Source of the DNA: an uncultured Roseiflexaceae bacterium
Lineage (GTDB): Bacteria > Chloroflexota > Chloroflexia > Chloroflexales > Roseiflexaceae
Direction of reading: 5' to 3'
DNA: 27,638 nt
NCBI GenBank assembly: GCA_903868295.1
Contig: CAIPUQ010000387.1
Location: 1 to 27,638 of the forward strand
Part shown: one piece after another, positions 14,885 to 23,333 of the stretch
Numbering within the stretch: position 1 is the stretch's first letter
How the letters are laid out: every line of letters starts with the position of its first letter
Program-made: the position numbers and the translations under genes
Notes under the pieces: model-generated
The model's database searches: none
Told to the model about the DNA's origin: nothing
What the model saw: only the letters and a program-made list of their open reading frames with translations

Positions 14885-17800
14885 TTATTCCTCTGGCCAC
14901 GCACACAGTGCGTCGATTGCGGCTGCACTCCCATCACGGAACCAGCCGTCGAGTTGGGCCTGGTCTTTGAGTTGCTGGCCACGTGCGCGTGAAACATGTA
15001 AAAAAGAAGAATACGCTCCGGGCAATGCCGTCATGTCCCCCCACAGTTTTTCGAACTGTGCGACTGGGACAACATCTTCTTGGCCGTTGCCCCAGCGCTT
15101 TTTGACATCCTTGATGGTGACGTACGTAGGCATACGTTGGGCCATTGCCCGTACCGCTGCGTGCACTCTGTCTGGTCGTGTGCATATGTCGTCACGACTC
15201 AACTCAAAAATGGCTAACAGCTGGTCAATGTCGATCCAATTCGTGAGCGTGTTGTAAAAACGCAATTGGAATTCGGCTTCAATACGTGGCATTGCTAAGC
15301 CTTCGACCAAGCGAACATGGTTGTCTACACGCGCCAGGCCACCACCGCGATCATCGAGTCTGCGTGCGGTGACTTCGAATGACAATGCACGATTTTGCTG
15401 AATGTGTAGCCCGAGCACACCGGGATCGAGTGATGCACCGAGGGTATCAATGTTATGGAGCATCAGATATTTGAGGTTCGGGGTATTGCGCAATAGGTCT
15501 GCGAACACCCCATTGCGAAACATGTTGGGTAATTCGAACCAATGGCCGATGGGGTGCATGCACTGCAAGGGCACGTTATCGATGTAATCCGCACCTTCGC
15601 CGCTGTTCCGTGCCCAGTGCAACAATGCAGTGTGAACACTTTCACGCATTTTTTGTGCTTGGACGTCGAGGAGTTGGTGCGGGGTTTCTTCCCATGCAAA
15701 ATGCAGGTCCCGCGTCATCGGAACAAAGCGTTGACCAACCGACCGACCATGCGACAACATCACGGTACCTGGGTATGCAAACGGACGACCATGCACACCG
15801 CTACGCTCGAACACTGATTGGAGGGGACGATGTGTCAAGTAACTCGTGGTGAATATGTGCGTCGGCGATGTTCCATAGGCTTGACTGGTCTTTCGACTTT
15901 TGGCAATGTGGACATCGACAAAGGTACGATGCTGCCCTGCAAATTGCGCAAACGGGTGTAATGACTTGACCACGCCTGCCCCTTGCGTCCAGCGACTTCC
16001 CGCGCCACCGGCCAACGTCACTACCGCGACCTCACCAGAGCGCAGAGCGTGTTCCCCGAGTCGGATGGCCTCTTGTTCGATTGATCCTATTGCACCCACG
16101 ACATCTGTCGGCAACACATCGCGAATCGTCGCACTCACCGGTAGACGATTCTGCAATAAGCCGATGCGACCGGCCTGCATATCACCACGTATTTGTTCAT
16201 GCAACTCACGATCAAACCCATTTGCCACGAGACCATCGCTCAGGGTTGTACCATGAGTGGATGCGTTGCTCATGTGTGGCAACATCTGATCAAACAACAT
16301 GGGAACGACCCGAGCCAGTTCTGGACGCGTCAAACACGCAGCGCCGAAGCGGTCGAGTTCGAACCGGCGGGTAGGATTGATGTGCTTGGGGTCAGTGCGT
16401 AACAGGCGCGGCATGTGGAGCGCATAGTACCCTGTCGGGAGCAGCTGCGTATGTGTAGTGCACAGCGTAGACCATGTGCCTCGTTCGTTCACCGCAAAAT
16501 CATATACGACCGGATTCATCGCGAAGGGCAGAGCATCCTGAAGCGCGTCACGTTCCGCGTCCATGATTTCTTGGAGTGCATCCTGTGCGTCTTTTTTGAC
16601 TGTAGGATCAACGATGAACCCCATGCCGCCACCAGACATACCCCCAAGCATCCAAAAGCCCCAAAACTTGTCTCCGAAGCGTGCCCGCACCGTGCGAATG
16701 AGTCCTTCGGTATACCGAGTGGTCGCCCACGGGATAATCGCCTGAATCGGTCCATAAAAGTTACGCGTTGTAATTGCACCGAGCTCTCGGATATCGCCAA
16801 CGGCAAGTGCAGCACGCACTTCTTCCATATAGCGAATGGCATCTTGTCGTGCATCCCATTCTGCTGCTTCGCGAAGCAAATACTTCTCGGTGACCATCTC
16901 GAGGATTGGACCGACATTTTGTGCCATCCCGCCATGCACGAGGACCAGACTATTCTGCAGTTTTTGGCGCGTTTCTGTCGACACCACCGTCGTATCGAGG
17001 ACTGTGTGCTGAGGGAGGAGCCTGCCGCGGCTCACCCCATACTCGGGATCTTCGGGGCCGGCTTCGACACCTTGGATGAACTTAATCCCAGGCCAAATCC
17101 CGCCGGAATCTTGCCAGCCACCCCCGGAACCTGCCAGCCATTCGCCCAAGATTGCACGTGCGGCAACCAAGCGGCGCTCTTCTTCGACCAGGCCGTCCGT
17201 CAGCGACACGGTTTGTCCAGTGGCACGCATACACACACTGATTAACGCGGCCAACAAATTGGTTGATACGGCGAGTCGGGAGCCTTTGGGGATGTCATTC
17301 ACAGACGAAATGAGTTCGAGCCCATTCCCTGTACCGACCAGTTTCGCGAGTAAATCAGCAAGGGATGTATTGGAATGCTCCATGCCTGGTGGGATAATCC
17401 CGGCAGCAATGACTGCGGCTTTGAGTAGGCCCAAGTAATCCCGACCAAAGTCAAAGACTTCCGCAACGCTGGTGATATCGGCAGTACTCTTGAGGTCTAC
17501 GCTGGTCAAACGCAAGAGTGGCTCGTCGATGACACGCACATAGGCTTCTACCGGAGGTTTGGTTGTCGTATCGCGACCACGCACCCCAAGGTCAACAGAG
17601 ATGTTAAGTACCTGGGCTCCGGCAGGATAATCCATTCCCAAAAAGAAAATATCACTCCATGCGCTATGCGAAAGGTCCATGCGCACCGGGGTCGACTCGA
17701 ACAAGAACGGGAACAAACCATCTTCGTCGCGCTCACGGAGTTCTGACCGAACACGCAACGGAAAGTCAGCAGGGTGCCCCATGCGGAACATCCATTGATT

Positions 17801-18220
17801 ACCCCGTACCGCACGCACACTTTGCCGTACCTGATCTGCAAGGGTTTGAAAGGCAAGTTGATGGTATGTTTGGGCCAGAGCACTCGATAATGCGTCGGAT
17901 GGATGTACCCGATACCCCGCCAGAAAAACATGAATCGCTTCTTCGAAACGTCGATTCAATAGGTGCACATAGCCTTCGTACGGGATGGTCATTGCTTCTG
18001 CTGCGTCGTAGCGCGCAGGGAGGATGAACCGATGCATTGCATACAAAAAGAACAGCGCACGAACACGATGGTAGAGATTCGTCTGTTCGTGCCGAAAGGC
18101 TTCGAGTGCATCGACTTCCGCATTGAGCTGTGACACCGTCATTGCAGCACACACTGCGGTGAACGGTTGATTGCGCTCCGCTTCGTTGGGGCTAGTTATG
18201 ATGCTACAGAGCAATGACAC
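14885..18220 (-). CDS. Bifunctional fucokinase-like GHMP kinase / UDPGP-family pyrophosphorylase fusion
   Basis: This is a 1111-residue protein. After a helical N-terminal region (about 1-165), a GHMP kinase of the L-fucokinase/Fkp type spans about 175-540. It shows WSD at 188-190, IPKGSRLAVST near 310-320 at the ATP loop, SGGGWQDSGGIWPGIKFIQG at 365-384 (an Fkp hallmark) and LGGMSGGGMG near 525-534. A UDPGP-family nucleotidyltransferase follows at about 580-1020. It has LAGGAGSRW at 736-744, the Lys of VVKSLHPF, TTSYLTHRP, then HNIDTLGASLDPGVLG and NTLTNWIDID near the end. Such enzymes phosphorylate a free sugar and then make the nucleotide sugar. In Bacteroides Fkp and plant FKGP the pyrophosphorylase comes first and is of another type. 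The GTG at 18220 is chosen because AGGAG, overlapping the upstream stop codon, lies five bases before it; an ATG at 18142 is possible. Confidence 0.8.
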   Translation of the reverse strand: MSLLCSIITSPNEAERNQPFTAVCAAMTVSQLNAEVDALEAFRHEQTNLYHRVRALFFLYAMHRFILPARYDAAEAMTIPYEGYVHLLNRRFEEAIHVFLAGYRVHPSDALSSALAQTYHQLAFQTLADQVRQSVRAVRGNQWMFRMGHPADFPLRVRSELRERDEDGLFPFLFESTPVRMDLSHSAWSDIFFLGMDYPAGAQVLNISVDLGVRGRDTTTKPPVEAYVRVIDEPLLRLTSVDLKSTADITSVAEVFDFGRDYLGLLKAAVIAAGIIPPGMEHSNTSLADLLAKLVGTGNGLELISSVNDIPKGSRLAVSTNLLAALISVCMRATGQTVSLTDGLVEEERRLVAARAILGEWLAGSGGGWQDSGGIWPGIKFIQGVEAGPEDPEYGVSRGRLLPQHTVLDTTVVSTETRQKLQNSLVLVHGGMAQNVGPILEMVTEKYLLREAAEWDARQDAIRYMEEVRAALAVGDIRELGAITTRNFYGPIQAIIPWATTRYTEGLIRTVRARFGDKFWGFWMLGGMSGGGMGFIVDPTVKKDAQDALQEIMDAERDALQDALPFAMNPVVYDFAVNERGTWSTLCTTHTQLLPTGYYALHMPRLLRTDPKHINPTRRFELDRFGAACLTRPELARVVPMLFDQMLPHMSNASTHGTTLSDGLVANGFDRELHEQIRGDMQAGRIGLLQNRLPVSATIRDVLPTDVVGAIGSIEQEAIRLGEHALRSGEVAVVTLAGGAGSRWTQGAGVVKSLHPFAQFAGQHRTFVDVHIAKSRKTSQAYGTSPTHIFTTSYLTHRPLQSVFERSGVHGRPFAYPGTVMLSHGRSVGQRFVPMTRDLHFAWEETPHQLLDVQAQKMRESVHTALLHWARNSGEGADYIDNVPLQCMHPIGHWFELPNMFRNGVFADLLRNTPNLKYLMLHNIDTLGASLDPGVLGLHIQQNRALSFEVTARRLDDRGGGLARVDNHVRLVEGLAMPRIEAEFQLRFYNTLTNWIDIDQLLAIFELSRDDICTRPDRVHAAVRAMAQRMPTYVTIKDVKKRWGNGQEDVVPVAQFEKLWGDMTALPGAYSSFLHVSRARGQQLKDQAQLDGWFRDGSAAAIDALCAWPEE

Positions 18221-18228
18221 AGGCACTC

Positions 18229-19074
18229 CTAGTCGATACGGCGGTGGAGCAACAATTCTGCTATGGTTGCGAGGACTTCTTCGCGGTCAGCCCCGTTCAA
18301 ACCGAGTGCGAGCTGTGCAGCCAACAACCCGTACTGCGCACCAGTGTCATATCGTTTGCCCAATTCGGCTACCGCCAGGTAGCGCTCGTGGCGCGCAAGC
18401 GCGTCGAGTGCCGGCGAGAGTTGCAACATGTCTGATGGGCGACGTTGTTGCTCGTCGGAGAGGAGCGAAAAAATTGTCGGCGTCAGGACGTGCATCCCAA
18501 AGAGACATAGATAATGACCGACCCGCAATCCGGGAACCAATAAATGTTGTTCTGCAGCCGTCGGGGTTGGTTTCTCGATTACCCGATCGACCGTGTAATG
18601 CTGTGGCTTGCCAGCAACCGGGCGCCCGCCGATCACACCGACATATGGCAACACGTGTTCTCGAGAGGATTGGACCGCCGACACCGCACAAGACTCGGAC
18701 TCGGCGATATCGATAATTTGTTGGGCACACCCTCGGCTTTGATTGCTAATGTAAATATGATCGCCCACAAGATGCAAAAAAGGCTCATCGCGCATAGCAT
18801 CGCGTGCAATCAACACAGCATGACCGTAACCGCGCGGTTTGGTCTGTTCAATAAACTGGACAAATTGGGCCTCACCCGGCAATGCAGCAACATACGATTC
18901 TGCACTTCCGGGAGCAACAACGACAACGATGTGTTCGATGCCAGCCTGACGCGCCTCGGCAACGATGATTTGCAGCAACGTTTTGGGGCTGCCATCGCGA
19001 TCAACGAGCCGTTGGAGCGGGAGTGTTTTTTGTGCAGGAGACGCAGCAGTTATAAGAGCGCGGGTAATTCGCAC
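18229..19074 (-). CDS. GalU-like sugar-phosphate nucleotidyltransferase lacking the glycine-rich loop
   Basis: This 281-residue protein has the Rossmann-like nucleotidyltransferase fold of UTP-glucose-1-phosphate uridylyltransferase. Recognisable parts are RALITAA at 5-11, LVDRDGSPKTLLQIIVAEA at 23-41, GYGHAVL, the metal-binding VGDH, VIEKPTP and RYDTGAQYGLL. The signature loop between the first strand and the following helix (GxGTRxxPxT) is absent: after ALITAA the sequence goes straight to SPAQKTLPLQ, about eight residues shorter than family members as I remember them. No frameshift is needed to explain this. The GTG at 19074 has AGAGGA upstream. It is the first gene of the operon, and its TAG stop overlaps the ribosome site of the kinase fusion. 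It could be an inactive or regulatory subunit, or use another chemistry. Confidence 0.78.
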   Translation of the reverse strand: MRITRALITAASPAQKTLPLQRLVDRDGSPKTLLQIIVAEARQAGIEHIVVVVAPGSAESYVAALPGEAQFVQFIEQTKPRGYGHAVLIARDAMRDEPFLHLVGDHIYISNQSRGCAQQIIDIAESESCAVSAVQSSREHVLPYVGVIGGRPVAGKPQHYTVDRVIEKPTPTAAEQHLLVPGLRVGHYLCLFGMHVLTPTIFSLLSDEQQRRPSDMLQLSPALDALARHERYLAVAELGKRYDTGAQYGLLAAQLALGLNGADREEVLATIAELLLHRRID

Positions 19075-19099
19075 AGGATCCTCTCTTTCTCACCTACTG

Positions 19100-19105
19100 A
19101 TTATA
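19100..19105 (-). promoter_or_regulatory. -10 element for the five-gene operon
   Basis: A consensus TATAAT lies on the minus strand, about 26 bases before the GTG of the GalU-like gene. No convincing -35 hexamer is seen at 16-18 bases, so an activator could be needed. Confidence 0.45.
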
Positions 19106-19170
19106 TCAAATCGCTTTGGAACTATATGTGATTAATGAAAAGTACTATCTGGTCTTGTGTTGAATAATTC

Positions 19171-19199
19171 TTGACGGAGCATGCGTGTCAATCTATACT
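19171..19199 (+). promoter_or_regulatory. Near-consensus promoter of sucAB
   Basis: TTGACG (19171-19176) and TATACT (19194-19199) are separated by exactly 17 bases. Transcription would start near 19206 and leave a leader of about 57 bases. Confidence 0.85.
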
Positions 19200-19221
19200 A
19201 AAACGGCTTGGCAGAGGTGCC

Positions 19222-19245
19222 ACGGTATGCCTCGCATACTGCCGT
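19222..19245 (+). promoter_or_regulatory. Stem-loop in the sucA leader
   Basis: ACGG/CCGT (19222-19225, 19242-19245) and TATGC/GCATA (19226-19230, 19234-19238) form a nine-pair stem with a 3-base bulge and 3-base loop. It ends 5 bases before the GAGGAG ribosome site of sucA. It may affect translation, or may be chance. Confidence 0.35.
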
Positions 19246-19262
19246 CGGTTGAGGAGTATCTA

Positions 19263-22073
19263 ATGCGACCATCGTTCGCACAATTTTCGGGTCCGAATGC
19301 GGCATATCTGCTCGAACAGTACGAACTCTACGTACAAAATCCCGAACTCGTCGAGCCTGACCTTCAGACATGGTTTCAATCACTCACCGCCCCACTCGAC
19401 AGCCGCACAAACGTTACGGCGACGAGCACTACCGGTCACGCAGGAGTCGATGTCACTACTGCAATATCTGCTGCACGCCTCATCAGGTACATCCGTGAGG
19501 TAGGCCATCTTGCATCAACAATTGACCCACTCGGCAAACCACCAATGGGCGATCCCGCCCTCGAACTCGAATATCATGGCATCGCACTCAGTGATTTGCA
19601 GGCATTACCGAGCACGATACTTCGTAGCCCGATGCAAGGTGAACATGCAAATGCGTTCGAAGGTGTCAAAGCTTTACGACGTATCTATTCGGGCACGACC
19701 GGGTACGAAACAGACCATGTGCACTTCTACAACGAACGGCAATGGCTTCACGACTCGATAGAATCAAAACGGTACTACTATGGCTTCTCTGATCGCCGCA
19801 AGCGCGAAATCCTCGAACGTCTGACCGAAGTCGAGACGTTTGAGCGGTATTTGCACACAACGTTCGTTGGCCAGAAGCGATTTTCACTCGAAGGGTGTGA
19901 TGTACTCATTCCCATGCTCGATTCGATGATTCGCAACGCGGCTGTCGAAGGGACCAAAGAAATCGTCATCGGAATGGCGCATCGAGGTCGGCTCAATGTA
20001 TTGGCGCACACGCTTGGCAAACCCTACCACCACATATTGGGCGAGTTTTTGCATGCCCATCGTGATGCGCACCAACCCGTGGTACGTGAGGCACATGGGT
20101 GGACGGGCGACGTCAAGTATCATCTTGGTGCACGGCGGACCTATATTAACTCCGGCATTTCGTCGATGCCTATCACCCTTGCGCCGAACCCGAGTCATCT
20201 CGAGTTTGTCAACGCGGTGGTTGCAGGCCGTGCGCGCGCGGTCCAAGACAACCGAGCGACACCCGGTGCGCCAACCCGTGATCGTGCAGCCTCGTTGGCG
20301 ATTATTATTCATGGTGATGCGGCGTTCCCCGGCCAAGGTATCGTCCCCGAGACATTGAATATGTCTGGTCTGGACGGATACAGTATCGGTGGCACGATTC
20401 ATATCATTCTGAACAACCAGATTGGGTTCTCGACCAATCCTACGGATAGTCGCACGACCGTCTATGCATCAGACCTTGCAAAAGGATTCGAAATCCCGAT
20501 CGCACATGTCAACGCAGATGATGTCGAGGCATGTATCGTCGCTGGTCGACTCGGACTCGGGTATCGCAACGAATTCCACAAAGACTTTCTGATCGATCTT
20601 GTCGGGTACCGACGTTGGGGGCACAACGAAGGCGACGAGCCGACGTTCACCCAACCGTTGCTCTACGCACAAATCACTCAACACAAAACGGTTCGTCAGC
20701 TGCTTGCCGACAAAATGATCGCCGAAGGCATCATCACCGCGGCCGAAGTGCAACAAATGATCGACGAAACGACCAGTAAATTGCGTGAAGCAAAGCAACG
20801 CGCAGAAACGGATCCGGTGAAGCCAGAGACACCGGTCACCCCGCCTGCAGGCTTAGCTCGCCGTACGCAAACTGCGGTGCCGGAGCATGTCTTGCGCACG
20901 CTCAACACGGGATTGCTCGCAGTGCCTGATGCGTTTACCGTGAACCCCAAACTCGCACGCATGTTTGACAAACGACGGACTGCCTTTGAAGTCCCCGGTG
21001 CTATCGACTGGGCTCATGCCGAGGCACTTGCCTTTGCGTCACTCTTGTGCGAAGGCGTGCCGATTCGAATGACCGGACAAGACAGTCAACGTGGTACATT
21101 TAGCAACCGTCATTTGGTCCTCCATGATCTCGAGACGGGGTTGTCGCATGTGCCAATGCATCATCTCGCCCAGTCAACTGCGTCATTTGCGGTGTACAAC
21201 AGTCCACTCTCTGAAAATGCAGTGTTGGGGTTTGAATATGGCTACGGCTCCCACGCACCAGACACCCTCGTGCTGTGGGAAGCCCAGTTCGGCGATTTCG
21301 CAAACGGCGCCCAGGTAATCATCGACCAGTTCATCGTATCGGGCCGCAAAAAATGGGGACTGCAACCATCCATGGTGATGTTGCTGCCGCACGGATACGA
21401 GGGCCAAGGTCCGGAACATTCCAGTGCCCGCCTCGAACGGTTTTTGCAAATGGCAGCCGATGACAACATACGCGTCGCCAATTGTACGACTGCTGCTCAG
21501 TACTTCCATTTGCTCCGTCGTCAAGCGGTGTTGCGCACCGAAGACCCACGCCCGCTGATTGTGATGACACCCAAAAGTTTGCTGCGCCATGCAAAGGCAG
21601 GTTCGTCCCTGGCAGATTTGACCCATGGCAAATTTCAACGCATCATCGACGATCCCGAAGTACAATCTAATCGCTCGGCAGTGACGCGGATGATTCTCTG
21701 CAGTGGCAAAGTCTATGTCGATGTGGTGACCGCTCTTGCGCCACAGGATCGCACCCACTGTGCAGTTGTTCGGATTGAAGAACTGTACAGCTTCCCCGCA
21801 GAAGAACTCCAAGAAGCAATGCGTGGCTACGTGAACTTGCGCGATGTCGTATGGCTCCAAGAAGAGCCACAAAACATGGGTGCATGGACGTATGTTGCAC
21901 CACGAATCAAGGCATTGCTTCCCGACGGCCTCCCATTTACCTACGTCGGTCGTGCGCCTTCAGCGAGCCCAGCGGAAGGTTCACAATCCGATCATGTCGA
22001 AGAGCAAAATCGCATCATCCAACGGGCAGTGCACGAGAAAAATCTCGTTCCCGCCATCGTGGTAGCCTCATAG
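19263..22073 (+). CDS. sucA: 2-oxoglutarate dehydrogenase E1 component
   Basis: This is the 936-residue thiamine-diphosphate decarboxylase of the 2-oxoglutarate dehydrogenase complex, which starts conversion of 2-oxoglutarate to succinyl-CoA in the TCA cycle. The N-terminus (AAYLLEQYELYVQNPELVEPDLQTWF) is the short E2-binding segment typical of this family. GMAHRGRLNVL, HGDAAFPGQGIVPETLN, NNQIGFSTNP and HNEGDEPTFTQP are family hallmarks and include the cofactor and metal region. GQDSQRGTFSNRH and LPHGYEGQGPEHSSARLERFLQ mark the C-terminal half. The length is normal. The start is the ATG at 19263 behind GAGGAG; the longer open frame to 19185 begins upstream of the predicted transcription start. 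sucB follows after 14 bases; the E3 gene is not in the window. Confidence 0.97.
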   Translation: MRPSFAQFSGPNAAYLLEQYELYVQNPELVEPDLQTWFQSLTAPLDSRTNVTATSTTGHAGVDVTTAISAARLIRYIREVGHLASTIDPLGKPPMGDPALELEYHGIALSDLQALPSTILRSPMQGEHANAFEGVKALRRIYSGTTGYETDHVHFYNERQWLHDSIESKRYYYGFSDRRKREILERLTEVETFERYLHTTFVGQKRFSLEGCDVLIPMLDSMIRNAAVEGTKEIVIGMAHRGRLNVLAHTLGKPYHHILGEFLHAHRDAHQPVVREAHGWTGDVKYHLGARRTYINSGISSMPITLAPNPSHLEFVNAVVAGRARAVQDNRATPGAPTRDRAASLAIIIHGDAAFPGQGIVPETLNMSGLDGYSIGGTIHIILNNQIGFSTNPTDSRTTVYASDLAKGFEIPIAHVNADDVEACIVAGRLGLGYRNEFHKDFLIDLVGYRRWGHNEGDEPTFTQPLLYAQITQHKTVRQLLADKMIAEGIITAAEVQQMIDETTSKLREAKQRAETDPVKPETPVTPPAGLARRTQTAVPEHVLRTLNTGLLAVPDAFTVNPKLARMFDKRRTAFEVPGAIDWAHAEALAFASLLCEGVPIRMTGQDSQRGTFSNRHLVLHDLETGLSHVPMHHLAQSTASFAVYNSPLSENAVLGFEYGYGSHAPDTLVLWEAQFGDFANGAQVIIDQFIVSGRKKWGLQPSMVMLLPHGYEGQGPEHSSARLERFLQMAADDNIRVANCTTAAQYFHLLRRQAVLRTEDPRPLIVMTPKSLLRHAKAGSSLADLTHGKFQRIIDDPEVQSNRSAVTRMILCSGKVYVDVVTALAPQDRTHCAVVRIEELYSFPAEELQEAMRGYVNLRDVVWLQEEPQNMGAWTYVAPRIKALLPDGLPFTYVGRAPSASPAEGSQSDHVEEQNRIIQRAVHEKNLVPAIVVAS

Positions 22074-22087
22074 TGCAGGAGTGAGAG

Positions 22088-23278
22088 ATGAGCATCGAAG
22101 TCAAAGTTCCAGTATTAGGTGAATCGATTGTCGAGGGTACCTTGGCAAAATGGCTCGTCTCTGTTGGTCAAGCGGTCGCTGCCGGGTCCATCATCGCAGA
22201 ACTCGAAACAGATAAAGTGAACATCGAAGTCACCGCAGAAAATGCAGGTGTCGTCACGCTGCTCCGCAAAAAAGAAGGCGACACCGTTGCAGTCGGTGAA
22301 GTAATCGCCGTGCTCGACCCTACTGGCACTGCAACTGCGACTGCACCTGCTTCTCAATCAACTGCAACTGCTGCAGTAGCGACATCGAAAGCCGAAACCG
22401 CGAGCACTGCTACTCCCGTGGCGCGGAATGTTGCAGCGGATGCGGGTGTAGACTTGCGTACCGTTGCAGGCAGCGGACCGAGCGGCAAAATCACCAAACA
22501 GGATGTCATCAACGCTGCCGTCCCCGCGCAACCAGCGGTTGTTCCAACCGTGCCAGCTGCCGTTGCTCCTGCAGCAGCGCGGAGCGAAACCCGCGTCAAG
22601 ATGTCCCGCCGTCGGCAGACCATTGCCCAACGCTTGGTTCTGGCACAACAGACGGCTGCAATGTTGACGACATTTAACGAAGTCGATTTGACGCGCGTGA
22701 TGGACATTCGCAAGCGCAAAAAAGACTCGTTCAAAGAACAGCACACCATTGGTCTGGGATTCATGTCGTTTTTTACGAAGGCGACCGTGAGTGCCCTCAA
22801 AGCATTCCCTGCGGTGAACGCTGAGATTCAGGGCGACGAGGTTGTCTACAAAAACTACTACGACATCGGCATCGCTGTTTCGACCGACGATGGGTTGGTC
22901 GTTCCGGTTCTCAGAGACGCAGATGCACTTTCGTTCGCTGGGATTGAAAAAGGGATTGATGCACTTGCCCGCAAGGCACGTGAGAACAAACTCGGTTTGA
23001 ATGACCTGGTCGGTGGTACCTTTACCATCACCAACGGTGGGGTATTTGGTTCGTTGATGTCGACACCAATCCTCAATGCACCACAAGTGGGCATTTTGGG
23101 GATGCACAAGATTCAGGAACGACCCGTTGTCGTGAATGGCCAAATCGTCATTCGTCCGATGATGTATCTTGCGCTTTCGTATGATCACCGGATCATCGAC
23201 GGCTCGACTGCAGTGCGGTTTTTGGTGCACATCAAAGACATGCTCGAAGACCCGGATGCCATGTTGCTGCAATTCTAA
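22088..23278 (+). CDS. sucB: 2-oxoglutarate dehydrogenase E2 component (dihydrolipoyl succinyltransferase)
   Basis: This 396-residue core enzyme transfers the succinyl group from lipoamide to CoA. A single lipoyl domain (1-78) carries K43 in ETDKVNIEV. An Ala/Thr linker (about 80-110) leads to the peripheral-subunit-binding domain (about 111-143; RNVAADAGVDLRTVAGSGPSGKITKQDV). A second Ala/Pro linker precedes the catalytic domain (about 170-396). The active-site His is H367 in SYDHRIIDGS, with D371. The ATG at 22088 has AGGAG upstream. It is cotranscribed with sucA, and a strong hairpin follows 9 bases after the stop. The neighbouring E1 supports succinyl rather than acetyl specificity. Confidence 0.96.
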   Translation: MSIEVKVPVLGESIVEGTLAKWLVSVGQAVAAGSIIAELETDKVNIEVTAENAGVVTLLRKKEGDTVAVGEVIAVLDPTGTATATAPASQSTATAAVATSKAETASTATPVARNVAADAGVDLRTVAGSGPSGKITKQDVINAAVPAQPAVVPTVPAAVAPAAARSETRVKMSRRRQTIAQRLVLAQQTAAMLTTFNEVDLTRVMDIRKRKKDSFKEQHTIGLGFMSFFTKATVSALKAFPAVNAEIQGDEVVYKNYYDIGIAVSTDDGLVVPVLRDADALSFAGIEKGIDALARKARENKLGLNDLVGGTFTITNGGVFGSLMSTPILNAPQVGILGMHKIQERPVVVNGQIVIRPMMYLALSYDHRIIDGSTAVRFLVHIKDMLEDPDAMLLQF

Positions 23279-23287
23279 GGCATACAA

Positions 23288-23323
23288 AACACCCCCCGCG
23301 TTCCGTAGAACGCGGGGGGTGTT
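23288..23323. terminator. Shared bidirectional terminator between sucB and pgk
   Basis: A perfect 16-bp stem with six consecutive C-G pairs (23288-23303 with 23308-23323) and a 4-base loop lies between the two convergent genes. The minus-strand tail (TTTTG) makes it strongest for pgk; on the plus strand the tail is less T-rich. Confidence 0.9.
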
Positions 23324-23333
23324 GTCGTGTAGG

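Noticed and set aside
16415..17245. 276-codon plus-strand open frame inside the kinase fusion gene
   Set aside because: It is antisense to conserved kinase motifs, has no ribosome site or family resemblance, and shows shadow-like composition.
18229..19074. Frameshift or sequencing error as the cause of the missing GalU loop
   Set aside because: The frame is continuous, with normal codons on both sides of the gap and no shifted frame restoring a GxGTR loop. A clean deletion is simpler, though only homologues can settle it.
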